DNA of 64,000 nucleotides from Arachis hypogaea (Eukaryota > Streptophyta > Magnoliopsida > Fabales > Fabaceae), in NCBI RefSeq assembly GCF_003086295.3, contig NC_092052.1, positions 73,076,910 to 73,140,909 of the forward strand, given 5' to 3'. Position numbers and translations under genes: made by a program. This document shows, in pieces, positions 8,172 to 18,544 of the stretch. The notes under the pieces are model-generated. The model had not been told where the DNA came from, did no database searches, and saw only the letters and a program-made list of their open reading frames with translations. Positions within the stretch are counted from its first letter, which is position 1. Each line of letters opens with the position of its first letter.

Positions 8172-9313
8172 GGTGGATTCATTCCTTGTTCTTACATTCT
8201 CTGTTTTCGTTTTCTCTATGTTAAAGTGCTTATCTATGTTTGTGTCTTTATTACATGATCATTAGTAGTTAGTGACTATGTCTTAAAGTTATGAATGTCC
8301 TATGAATCCATCACCTCTCTTAAATGAAAAATGTTTTAATTCAAAAGAACAAGAAGTACATGAGTTTTGAATTTATCCTTGAACTTAGTTTAATTATATT
8401 GATGTTGTGACAATGCTTCTTGTTTTCTGAATGTATGCTTGAACAGTGCATATGTCTTTTGAAGTTGTTGTTTAAGAATGTTAAATATGTTGGCTCTTGA
8501 AAGAATGATGACTAGGAAACATGTTATTTGATAATCTGAAAAATCATAAAAATGATTCTTGAAGCAAGAAAAAGCAGCAAAGAACAAAGCTTGCAGAAAA
8601 AAAAAATAGGCGAAAAAAAATGGAAAGAAAAAGCAAGCAGAAAAAGCCAAAAGCTCTTAAAACCAAGAGGCAAGAGCAAAAAAAGGCAATAACCCTTAAA
8701 ACCAAAAGGCAAGGGCAAATAAAAAGGATCCCAAGGCTTTGAGCATCAGTGGATAGGAGGGCCTAAAGGAATAAAATCCTGGTCTAAGCGGCTAAACCGA
8801 GCTGTCCCTAACCATGTGCTTGTGGCGTGTAGGTGTCAAGTGAAAACTTGAAACTGAGCGGTTAAAGTCAAGGTCCAAAGCAAAAAAAGAGTGTGCTTAA
8901 GAACCCTGGACACCTCTAATTGGGGACTTTAGCAAAGTTGAGTCACAATCTGAAAAGGTTCACCCAATTATATGTCTGTGGCATTTACGTATCCGGTGGT
9001 AATACTGGAAAACAAAGTGCTTAGGGCCACGGCCAAGACTCATAAAGAAGCTGTATTCAAGAATCATCATACTGAACTAGGAGAATAAATAACACTATCT
9101 GAACTCTGAGTTCCTATAGAAGCCAATCATTCTGAACATCAATGGATAAAGTGAGATGCCAAAACTATTCAAGAGGCAAAAAGCTACAAGTCCCGCTCAT
9201 CTGATTAGAGCTATGTTTCATTGATAGTTTGGAATTTATAGTATATTCTCTTCTTTTTATCCTATTTGATTTTTAGTTGCTTGGGGACAAGCAACAATTT
9301 AAGTTTGGTGTTG
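8172..9313 (+). other. 3' untranslated region of element A up to the 3' LTR
   Basis: No gene. Around 8,560-8,720 is an A-rich stretch with short degenerate repeats of AAAACCAA(G/A)AGGCAAG. The end is CTTGGGGACAAGCAAC, then TAAGTTTGGTGT at 9,300-9,311, 2 nt before the 3' LTR. This sits where the polypurine tract should be but is T-rich; element C has the same arrangement at 31,476-31,487. The block ~9,080-9,310 matches the equivalent region of element C (31,474-31,760). Confidence 0.75.
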
Positions 9314-10957
9314 TGATGAACGGATAATTTATACGCTTTTTGGCATTATTTTTAGTATGTTTTTAGTAGAATCTAGTTACTTTTAGGGATGTTTTCATTA
9401 GTTTTTATGTTAAATTCACATTTCTGGACTTTATTATGAGTTTGTGTGTTTTTCTATGATTTCAGGTATTTTCTGGCTGAAATTGAGGGACTTGAGCAAA
9501 AATCAGATTCAGAGGTTGAAGAAGGACTGCTGATGCTGTTGGATTCTGACCTCCCTACACGCAAAATAGATTTTATGGAGCTACAGAACTCAAAATGGCG
9601 CGCTTCTAATTGCGTTGGAAAGTAGACATCCAGGGCTTTCCAGCAATATATAATAGTCTATACTTTGCCCAAGTTTAGATGATGCAAACTGGCGTTCAAC
9701 GCCAGCTCTCTGCCCAATTCTGGCGTCCAGCGCCAGAAACAAGTTGCAAAGTGGTGTTCAACGCCCAAAATGGCACAAAAGGTGGCGTCCAACTCCAAGA
9801 ATGACCTCTCCACGTGTAGACTTCAAGCTCAGCCCAAGCACACATCAAGTGGGCCCCGGAAGTGGATTTATGCATCAATTACTTACTTCTGTAAACCCTA
9901 GTAGCTAGTTTATTATAAATAGGACCTTTTACTATTGTATTAGATATCTTTGATCAGTTGTATGCTATCTTAGATCACGTTTGAGGGCTGGCCTCTCAGC
10001 CATGCCTGAACCCTTCACTTATGTATTTTCAACGGTAGAGTTTCTACACTCCATAGATTAAGGTGTGGAGCTCTGCTGTTCCTCAAAGATTAATGCAAAG
10101 TACTACTGTCTTTCTATTCAATTCAACTTATTCCGCTTCTAAGATATCCATTCGCACCCAAGAACATGATGAATGTGATGATTATGTGACGCTCATCATC
10201 ATTCTCCCTTATGAACGCGTGCCTGACAAACACTTCCGTTCTACATGCGAACAAGCTAGAATGAATATCTCTTGGATCTCTTAATCAGGATCTTCGTGGT
10301 ATAAGTTAGAACCCATGGATGGCCATTCCTGAGGTCCGGAAAGTCTAAACCTTATCTGTGGTATTCCGAGTAGGATCCGGGAAGGGATGGCTGTGACGTA
10401 CTTCAAACTCGCGAGTGCTGGGCGTAGTGACAGACGCAAAAGGACAGTAAATCTTATTCCAGTATGATCGGAAACCTCAGATGATTAGCCGTGCCGTGAC
10501 AGAGCATTTGGACCATTTTCACAAGAGGAGGGGATTGTAGCCACTGACAACGGTGATGCCCTTGCATAAAGCTTGCCATGGAAAGGAGTAAGACTGATTG
10601 GATGAAGACAGCGGGAAAGCAGAGGTTTAGAGGGACGAAAGCATCTCCATACGCTTATCTGAAATTCTCACCAATGATTTACATAAGTATTTCTATCCTT
10701 AGTTTCTGTTTAATTAGTATTATTTTCGAAAACTCCATAATCAATTATTATCCGCCTGACTGAGATTTACAAGGTGACCATAGCTTGCTTCATACCAACA
10801 ATCTCCGTGGGATCGACCCTTACTCACGTAAGGTTTATTACTTGGACGACCCAGTGCACTTGCTGGTTAGTTGTATCGAAGTTGTGACAAATTATGAATT
10901 GAGATTAGAGCACCAAGTTTTTGGAGCCATTACCAGAGATCACAATTTCGTGCACCA
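9314..10957 (+). repeat. 3' LTR of element A
   Basis: 1,644 bp, same length as the 5' LTR. The TATA-like TATAAATA is at 9,914-9,921. It carries the same trapped LTR/PBS-junction copy (fossil PBS at 10,922-10,939), so that feature was in the element before this insertion. It is followed by the TSD tttgt at 10,958-10,962. Confidence 0.93.
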
Positions 10958-10962
10958 TTTGT

Positions 10963-13130
10963 TCTTGGGGCGGCCTCTTCTTCTCACACGTGGCGGGCTT
11001 TAAAGCTTGTTCACATCGCTCAACCTCGCTTCTTCATGAGATAGTAAACTTTTTCTTTTGCTTTTCGCTTGATATTCTTGCATCTCTGCCATGACATTGT
11101 CAAAAGTCCAGTGGAGAATTCCGGTCAGTTCCTCGGACTCTAACGTAAATTCACAAATATTGTGAGGTCGAAACACCAAATCGTCGAATCTCTTGCTTCT
11201 TGACTCTAATAGAGGTTCATCTTGGCTGCTTTTGATGTGTGTGTGCCTCCTCTTTATGTTCTTTCTCCAGTGTTCCAGTATATATTTCAGTGCCACTTTA
11301 TCTACTCACTCGAAACTTAAGACGCTCAACGAATGGCGGCACACTATGCCCCTTGACTCGCACAGCAGGCACTGGCACTTTACTTCTCGTGATACTGCAT
11401 CGTAGGTGACGAAAAACTTGTTGAATGTGGAGTTAGAAACCTGCTCTACGACTTCGTATGTCGTAAACTTAGGGTGGAATTCATTGATCTTGTGATGCAG
11501 TTCACCTTTCCTCTGAATTGTTCTTGAACTTTCCTAAACTTCTCGTGGGTATACACGTGCTGAAATTGGGTCACTATTGCTGATTTTGTTGCGCACGGTA
11601 TGACGGTGTAAAAATCAGCAGCATCAAATTCTCTCTCTCTTTGCCCTCTGCTTACTAGGCAATTATCGTATTGCTTCACAAATTGAATCAAGGAGCTGTT
11701 CCGTGTGATGAACTTATTGAAAAATGCGTGCATGCTCTTGCATCTTTGTGTGCTTCTCATCCCGACCCAAAAGTGGTGATCCAGGTAAACTGGAATCCAT
11801 AAATGATGATCTTTGTATAGCTCTACAAAATAAACCGAAAACATGAGCCCATTTAACCAAAAGTTGTGAACGCTTTAACCAAAAAAGTAACAGCATCAAA
11901 ATAATTCGAATTAAAAATGTCGGTTATCTGAGAGCCACTTATTGCCTCCGACACCGAACTTTGTAATGAAATTATTCCAGTTTCTGTCGAAAGCGTCTTT
12001 TGTGAACGAGTTCCAAACGACGTGACTCATTTCTTGTTCGATTTCTTCGTGTCGTTTGTAGCCATTTAGTTTGCTTGGGATCTTCTTCATGATGTGCCAG
12101 ATGCACCACCAGTGAATTGTTGTTGGCATGCACATCTCGATGGTCCTTTGCATCGATGCGCATTGGTCGGTGAGAATTCCTTTTGGTGTCTTTCCTCCCA
12201 TACAACGGAGCCAACACTCAAATGGCCATTTGAATGATTGGATGTCCTCGTTTTTTATCAGAGTGCATCCGAGAAGTGTTGACCTACCGTGGTGATTCAC
12301 GCCCACATAAAAACCCAAAAACCAGATTGTACATGCAAAAATAGACACTGGCATCAGTTATGAACCGAAATGTGTTGCCTATGTGACCTAAGACTTAGTT
12401 TTGGTGAACCGAATACCTGTTTGTGTTGTACGTGGTGTTGAATGAAACGATGTCTCCAAAATACTCGCATGCAGCCTTGCTTCTTGTGTCGGCCCAAAAT
12501 GCATTTTTGATGGAGTGATCGCCATCGAGGCTGAGCTCGAAAAAGAAATTTTGATTTTTCTCTTTCAATCTTAATAAGTACTTCCTAAATTCTTTGGCAT
12601 CATCTTGTTTGGACACATTCCATACTTTTCTTGTGATGCAATTCCTCACGTCTTTTTCTATAAAACTTAGTTCCCAATGACTGCCCGCTGCTACTACGAA
12701 TGATTGGTAAGTTTTGCTCGGTCTGATTCCAGCTTCCTCGTTGTTTTCGATGGTGCGACGCACAAACATGCTTAGCACCCTGTATTGTTTGAGCATCTCT
12801 GCTCGGTTTGGGCATTCAGGAGTGTGAATGATTCAGAACAACTTTAAAAATTGTCCAAAGACCGATGTCCTTCAATATGTGTACGTAAATCCTGGCTGGA
12901 CAGTTTATGCCGGCTGAGGGGTTTGTCTTCAGAGTTGCAGATATCTTGAATTTCCACCTCCCCTCTTTGTTGCATACGATTAGTTGATTCTTAATCTCGT
13001 CTCCCTTTCGAGTCGTGTTCCTTATTTTGGTAGAAAAATCGGCAAGTTTGGAATAATTCTTGTAGAACTTTCCAGCTTCTTCTAGTGTCTTGAAAATCAT
13101 CCCAACCTTTAGGACAAATTGTTCATCCAT
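10963..13130 (-). pseudogene. FAR1-related MULE transposase pseudogene
   Basis: Domains in order on the minus strand: a FAR1-type DNA-binding region from ATG 13,130 (MDEQFVLKVGMIF) to ~12,816; a linker and N-terminal transposase part at 12,796-12,395; the MULE transposase core at 12,354-11,911 (GILTDQCASM, WCIWHIMKKIPSKL); its continuation at 11,844-11,446; a SWIM zinc finger CQC-x9-CRH at ~11,400-11,336; and a basic C-terminus running into the 340-416 fragment. There are frame changes near 12,815 and 12,330, and stop codons such as ~11,318. Introns are likely: TTTTGTAG is a good acceptor near 11,826, but its apparent donor at 11,927 reads AG|AT instead of AG|GT. Such proteins derive from Mutator-like DNA transposons. 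Element A split it at its C-terminal exon. Confidence 0.85.
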
Positions 13131-13148
13131 AACACACCTGGACTGCAG

Positions 13149-13441
13149 AATGAACCAAACATATTATTAAAGCAAACCATTGTATAGTACTAAATGAACG
13201 AAACATTGTCCATTATATAAATTGAAATTCGAACAACTGTCTGCATAATGAACCGAACATATTATTAAAGCGAAACCATTGTATAGTACTAAATGAATGG
13301 AACATTATCCATTATATAAATTCAAATTCGAACAACTGCCTACATAATGAACCGAAAATATAAATCAAAGCGAAAACAATGTACAATGCTAAATGAACTG
13401 AACATTGTATATATAAAATCAAATTCAAAACACCTATGTCT
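13149..13441 (-). repeat. Three tandem ~98-bp repeats upstream of the transposase pseudogene
   Basis: Units begin with AATGAACC at 13,149, 13,247 and 13,346 (98 and 99 bp apart). They contain ACATTGT(C/A)-CATTATATAAA and end CAACTG(T/C)C. The third unit is more diverged. They lie 20-310 bp upstream of the transposase ATG, where the promoter and 5' UTR of a MULE would be. Subterminal repeats are common in MULE ends, but the terminal inverted repeats were not located. Confidence 0.8.
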
Positions 13442-14175
13442 ACAATTTAGAGATTATCAATTCAATTCAATTCAATTTAGCAATTGCATTCCATTCAATT
13501 CGATTCAAAATTGAATAATCCAAACCTCGTCCGCTTGATAGGATTTAGAAGAATAATCCAAATCGCTCTCATTTAATTGATTTGGAGTTGAATCATTCAT
13601 TATTTTGATAGCCTATTGAAATCTGAAAATGAAGAAGATAAATCCACATATCGAAGAAGAAAGCGAAGAATAGGAAGAAGAACGACGAGTAGCAGAGCAG
13701 ATCCAGAATTGCAATACATATCATTAACGTGGAAGAATGTTTACGTTGAAGAAGAAGTTTTACATAATTCTGTTACCTTAATAAGAGGGGGAGGGGGCGC
13801 GCATATATTTTACATAACTTGGGGGAGGGGGAGGCGTGTCTAAAAAAAAATTCTTGGATGACTTAGTTAGGATTTTTGCATAGATGTGAAGCATTATTGA
13901 TTTTTTAATTCAAGCTGCTTTTTCTGCCGGCCGTTATGTAACTTCTTGTCGGATATAATGTTTATTATTTTGATTCTCTCTGTTGGCCATTGTTTAGCCT
14001 TGTATGCTCAACGGCTATACCCTGTACATGAAAGCTGCTTCTATATGTAGGAAAATTTTGTAATCAACTTAACAAACTGCATTTGTGATGTCATTTACAT
14101 ATTGTCGTAGGCTATTGAGTTTGGCAGATTAGTTGGTTCGTTACGATAAGAGGAATCAGAAGTCGTCATTGCCAT
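13442..14175. other. Non-coding stretch between MULE remnant and Copia LTR
   Basis: No gene recognised. A short open frame at 13,616-13,843 is a purine-rich translation without family features. Around 13,787-13,840 are four runs of five G (GGGGGAGGGGG twice, ~24 nt apart) flanking GCGCGCATATAT. The remainder (13,850-14,175) is AT-rich single-copy-looking DNA, possibly the original insertion site of the Copia element or the far end of the MULE. Confidence 0.5.
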
Positions 14176-14376
14176 TGTTAGAGAATCATTAGCATCAATT
14201 TAGACAAGTTAGTATCGTTTATATTTATATAGTATATCTGTATATTAATTATAGGATTCTATGCCTTTATTACTCTAATTCATTTAGCACCTATAAATAT
14301 CCCTTGTATATTGTACCTTTGATTACACTCAATAATACACTTTTCAGATTACTATCTCAGCCTCCTGTTTCTAACA
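14176..14376 (+). repeat. 5' LTR of an old Ty1/Copia element
   Basis: 201 bp, starting TGTTAGAGAATC and ending GTTTCTAACA, so the ends are inverted repeats (TGTTA/TAACA). It contains a TATA-like CTATAAATAT at 14,291-14,300 and CAATAA near its 3' end. The primer binding site abuts it. The partner LTR must lie right of the window, because the coding region is still unfinished at 43,333. Confidence 0.82.
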
Positions 14377-14390
14377 TGGTATCAAGAGCC
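14377..14390 (+). other. Primer binding site of the Copia element
   Basis: TGGTATCAAGAGCC starts immediately after the LTR. It resembles the initiator-Met tRNA site TGGTATCAGAGC with one extra A, the usual priming tRNA of plant Copia elements. Confidence 0.8.
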
Positions 14391-14907
14391 TAAAGTTTTT
14401 TTTCAATGAAATTATGTTCCTAGCATCCTTGTTTTTCTCTTCCGACAGTGCCTCTTCGCTCTCGTTTTTTGATCTGTTTTCGACGCCTTAGTTCGTCACC
14501 TCCGGCTTTCCAACGCCACCGAGATCGCCGCCAGCAGCCCCCGGACGCGCCGCCGGAAGTTCGCTGTCCACCTCCATTGTTTCATTCCAGAAGCTTCAGC
14601 AGCCGTTGATCTTGGTGCTGATCGCACGCTCCTGGTGCTGCCATGTGTCGCAACGAAGCCATCCCTGGTATCCATGACCCGACCTGCACCTGACCCGCGC
14701 CTCCACCTCACCGCCAGCGTGTCTCTCTCGTCTACTCAGGTGCTACCACGTGTCATTGTCTCGCTGACGTGGTGCTAACGTGGCAGACAAGCGGGACCCT
14801 CCCTAAGGTTTTTTGGTGAGCTCTTTCCGATTCTGCACTCTGATTTCTCATTTTCTGCTCCGAAATTGCCGTTTTCTCTCCTCTCTTTGATCTTTGTGAC
14901 CACTATC
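14391..14907 (+). other. Leader of the Copia element, Gag N-terminus not recognisable
   Basis: 517 bp between PBS and the first recognisable coding sequence. It is GC-rich in 14,490-14,790 (for example CGCCGCCGGAAG), unlike the rest of the element. No capsid-like Gag can be read in any frame. Either the N-terminal Gag is missing or it has decayed beyond recognition. Confidence 0.5.
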
Positions 14908-16234
14908 ATGGAAAAGCCAAATGTTTTTGCTGCCACCGATAGAAAGGGTAAATTCTGTTGAAACTGTAACCATTCTGGGTACCTCTTCCCCGACTGTTCT
15001 TCTGTTGAATGTCGCACATGCCACCAGACAGGTCATATTAGCTACCATTGTTCACAGCTGTTTTGCCGTTACTGCAAGCTCTCGGGACATTTAATTACTG
15101 CCTGTCCTACTCGCCCACTACGTCCTGATCCACTCCACTCGTCTCCGGTCTCTCTATCTGATATTGCATCTCTTCTTCAATGTCTTCTCTCTGTTTCTAT
15201 TAATACCCCTGCTGCTTTATCGACCCCTCCAGGTAATTCTAAATGGTACTTTGACTCGGGTTGCTTTAATCACATGTCTCCGTTGAATAATATTTTCTCG
15301 TCCATGTCTACCACTACAAATGGACCTTCTGTCAATAATGCAAATGGCTCCCTCTTGCACGCAACACACAAGGGTTCTATATCTCAGTCAACTCTTAATC
15401 TTCCTAATATTTATTATATTCCCAAATTAAACTTCAATCTTATTTCTATTGGTCAACTTGTTGATTTGGGTTTTGAAGTCACTTTTTCCGTTTTTGGCTG
15501 TCGCGTATAGGATCCTCGAACGGGACAAATCATCGAGACTGGACGTAAGGTCGGAAGGTTGTTCGAACTCGAGAATCTTCATATTCTTCCTGTACCAAAT
15601 CTCTGTGCTGCTTCTTCTCCCTCTACCCTTCACTTATGGCATCAACGTCTTGCCCACACCTCCTTAGGAAAACTGCGTCCTCTTATGTCTCAAGGTGTTT
15701 TAGGTCAGGTTCCAAATGAATCTTTTGATTGCATTTCTTGCCAAACTGCCAAACAACCTGCTTTATCTTTTCACAATAATTCATCTCTTGTTTGCTCTCC
15801 TTTTGATCTCATTCACTCTGATGTTTGGGGTCCCACTCCCACTGCCTCTATGGGCAGAGCTTGATACTTTATCGTTTTCATTGATGATTATTCCCGTTTT
15901 ACTTGGGTTTATTTGATGACTAATCGCCATGAGTTACCTCAGATCTATATCAACTTTGCTACTATGATTAAAACTCACTTTTCCAAGGACATTAAGGTTT
16001 TTCGACGTGATAATGCTATGATATACCGTGATTCCAAACTCTTAGCCTTTCTTGCAGAATAGGGTACTTTGTCAGAGTTTTCTTATCCTGGTACATCTCA
16101 ACAAAATGGTATAGCTGAACGCAAACACCGTCACATTCTTAACTCCGTCCGTGCAATGCTCCTTTCTTCTTTATGTCCTGAGCGTACTTGGGGTGAAGCT
16201 GTTCTTACTACTATTCATGTTATCAATAGACTCC
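14908..16234 (+). pseudogene. Copia Gag zinc knuckles, protease and integrase, interrupted by stops
   Basis: One frame from ATG 14,908 with in-frame stops at 14,959-14,961, 15,508-15,510, 15,862-15,864 and 16,060-16,062. Near the start are three CCHC-like knuckles in a row: a degenerate one, CRTCHQTGHISYHC and CRYCKLSGHLITAC. The protease region reads WYFDSGCFNHMS, with the D-S-G active site. The integrase zinc finger LWHQRLAHTSLGK...CISCQTAK and core IHSDVWGP, FIDDYSRFTWVYL and PGTSQQNGIAERKH follow. The order protease-integrase before reverse transcriptase identifies Ty1/Copia. The frame is cut at 16,234 by element B and resumes at 29,163. Confidence 0.88.
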
Positions 16235-17782
16235 TGACAAACCCCAATTTGAGGATTTATCTTGTGATGATTTCAGGGGTTTTATCAATGATTCCACACA
16301 CTTTCCATATGAAAATACAAGATTTTGCATTCCTTCCCTAGTTTTGCCTCATGAATGAAAACATGCTTGTTTTGCACTAAAATAGATACATTTCTAATCT
16401 TCTCTTGATGCCATTCGATGCCGTGACTTGTGTGTTAAGTGGTTTCAGGATATAGAATAGGAATGGACCGAAAGAGAGAAGGAAGATGGGTACAAAGGAA
16501 GGAAGCATGAGGATTAAGCTTTGAAGGTTTCCGCATGGGCGCGTGCGCGCACCTGGCGCGCCCGCGCGGATAGAGCAACGCGAAGCCAAAGCCCAGAGCC
16601 GGCTTGAGAAGCGGCTAAGCCAGGATCTTCATGGGCGCGTACGCGTACATCACACGTCCGCGCACATTACAAGACGTCTCAACGGCGCGCGCGCGTGCCT
16701 CGCGCGTGCGCGCCGATTTGCGAATATGATTTTTTTAAGAAGTCACGTGACTTAGGCGTGGAGGCAGTTAAGGATTCCACTCTTAGAGAAGCACCTTGGC
16801 GGGAAAAGCTTAAGAAGACCAAAGGAACAAGGGTTAAGGACACTTTTAGTTCATTTCTTCTAGATCTAGATATTTTTCCTTTTTTTTGGGGGAGAAGAGA
16901 GAGTTAGTTACACTTTTTGGGGAGAAGAAGAGGGAGATTCCAAGCTTCACTAGGGTTCATCCTCTTCTAATTTCTGAATTCTCAATGACTTTTTGGTGAG
17001 ATCCATTACAATTCTCACTCTACTTTGTTCATGTCATAGATTTCCTTCTCCAATTTCAAGTAGTAGATACAATTGATCAATTCTCATAGATCTAGAATTC
17101 AACTTTGTAATTTTGGATTTCATCTCTATTTTGGATTTTCATTGCTACTCTTTGAGACTTGTTGTTAGCTCTTTGTGTTGCAATACTTTCAATTTGACTT
17201 TTCTTCTCATTTTACTATGACTTTCCTTCTTGCTCATTACATGTTTGATAAAATGACAACACTAGCTATGGAGTAGAATTTTCACACTTGGCATAGGGTT
17301 TGGTCCTTGGAAGAAGTTGAATAGTTGTATCAATAGTTGATTTAGAATTAGGGATTGCTAGTTGGCTTGGAGTGCACTAAAGCTAGATTCCCATAAGGTG
17401 AAGCTAGGACTTGTGACTCAAGTTGATTACTTTCATTTGACCTTCCTTTATGCCTAGGGGATAACTAAATGGAGCAAGGCCTAATTGTTGTCAACATTGA
17501 ATGGACTATAAGGATAGGATTTCAAATGCCAACCCTAAGCCAAGTCTTTTGATAATTGATTGTTTGTTTCTCATTGCTTTGCTAAAACCTTCAAAGAATT
17601 CCAACAAAGCTTACTAAATCAATAAGATGCACACTTTGGCAATTCCAAGGGAGAACGACTCGGGAGACTAGTACTCTCGGATATAGATTGTAGATTTGTT
17701 TGATGAAGGATTTTGCGTCGGTTTAGACTATACTACGATTGATCATTTGATAATTTCTATACCGGCAAAAATCTATTTGTCA
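16235..17782 (+). repeat. 5' LTR of element B
   Basis: Starts TGACAAACCCCAATTTGAGG and ends ATCTATTTGTCA. A GC-rich palindrome cluster at 16,537-16,714 has three units starting at about 16,537, 16,632 and 16,683 (for example GGCGCGCGCGCGTGCCTCGC). The rest is AT-rich without genes. Confidence 0.94.
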
Positions 17783-17785
17783 AAA

Positions 17786-17803
17786 TGGCGCCGTTGCCGG
17801 GGA
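17786..17803 (+). other. Primer binding site of element B
   Basis: TGGCGCCGTTGCCGGGGA, 3 nt after the LTR, is a perfect complement to the 3' end of plant tRNA-Asp (including CCA). The leader from here to the gag ATG is only ~130 nt, far shorter than in elements A and C. Confidence 0.93.
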
Positions 17804-17932
17804 TTTTGCTTAGCGTGCCATGTTATTGTTTTGGATTAAGTATGTATATATGTACATAGTTGCACTTCATTGTAAATTGCTCAATTGACTAACTCCTCAT
17901 CATTACAATGAATTCCATTTCCCCTTCATTGC

Positions 17933-18544
17933 ATGACGCGTTCACAACCGAATCCGAGCTTAGCCCCTTTTGATCCGGAAATAGAACGAACTTTGTTTCA
18001 TATTAGACAAGCTCGGAGGCGGCTAAGATTTGGAAAAGGTGAAGAGGTCTTCACCACCTCAACCACCTTACTACAAGTGAACATTGAACCGTCACTCAAA
18101 GAAGGCATTAATCATACTCCCACCAATCTCACTAACAACTCTTCTTTTGTTTTAGGTACTAATACCATGGACGCTCCAAGGAGAGTCACTATCAAGGAAG
18201 CAGGTGCACCGGATTATGTCCTTCAACCCCTTCATGTGACTCACCCCAATTTGAATGCGAACTTTGAATTGAAGACCGCTTTGATCAATCTCCTACCCAA
18301 GTTTCACGGACTTCCCGCACAAGACCCTATTCGACATCTCAAGGACTTTCATCGCATATGCTCGACTACTAGACGGGAAGGTTCCGATGAAGTTGCTATA
18401 TGGTTGTTTGCTTTCCCTTTCTCTCTTGAAGACAAGGCCAAAGAATGGTTCTACACTCTCTCTAGTGAAGTTACCTTCGATTGGGACCTACTTAGAAGGG
18501 GTTCTTGGATAAATTCTTGCCCCCGGAAAAGATGGATAGGCTAA
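17933..18544 (+). CDS. gag: Gag N-terminal part of element B, ends by frameshift
   Basis: 203 codons from ATG 17,933 (MTRSQPNPSLAPFDPEIERT). An Arg-rich stretch (RQARRRLRFGKGEE) is followed by the start of the capsid domain (FHGLPAQDPIRHLKDFHRIC, W-LFAFPFSLEDKAKEWF). Close to 18,497 the frame goes wrong: the alignment with other Gags continues in frame +1 from 18,505. This fits loss of one base in the G run at 18,497-18,500. The last ~15 residues are therefore out-of-frame sequence. The break lies in the middle of the capsid domain, so no full Gag can be made without a frameshift. Confidence 0.88.
   Translation: MTRSQPNPSLAPFDPEIERTLFHIRQARRRLRFGKGEEVFTTSTTLLQVNIEPSLKEGINHTPTNLTNNSSFVLGTNTMDAPRRVTIKEAGAPDYVLQPLHVTHPNLNANFELKTALINLLPKFHGLPAQDPIRHLKDFHRICSTTRREGSDEVAIWLFAFPFSLEDKAKEWFYTLSSEVTFDWDLLRRGSWINSCPRKRWIG

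Larger units (their letters stand above)
417..10957 (+). mobile_element. Element A: non-autonomous Athila-type LTR retrotransposon (Feral-like)
   Basis: Two LTRs of identical length (1,644 bp; 417-2,060 and 9,314-10,957) are flanked by the 5-bp TSD tttgt at 412-416 and 10,958-10,962. The interior holds a tRNA-Asp-type primer binding site, a 1.8-kb AT-rich leader, a Gag-protease frame (3,922-6,252), a palindrome array and ORF3 (7,023-8,171). No reverse transcriptase, RNase H or integrase is present in any frame between protease and ORF3, so it must depend on enzymes supplied in trans. Element C at 29,934-41,361 is the obvious full-length relative. LTR differences by eye are a few dozen substitutions and no indels. 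The names FIDEL (autonomous) and Feral (non-autonomous) are recalled from peanut literature and unverified. Confidence 0.93.

Noticed and set aside
13616..13843. 75-codon frame rich in Arg and Glu as a small protein
   Set aside because: It is a purine-rich translation ending in the G5 runs; no homology recognised and no context.
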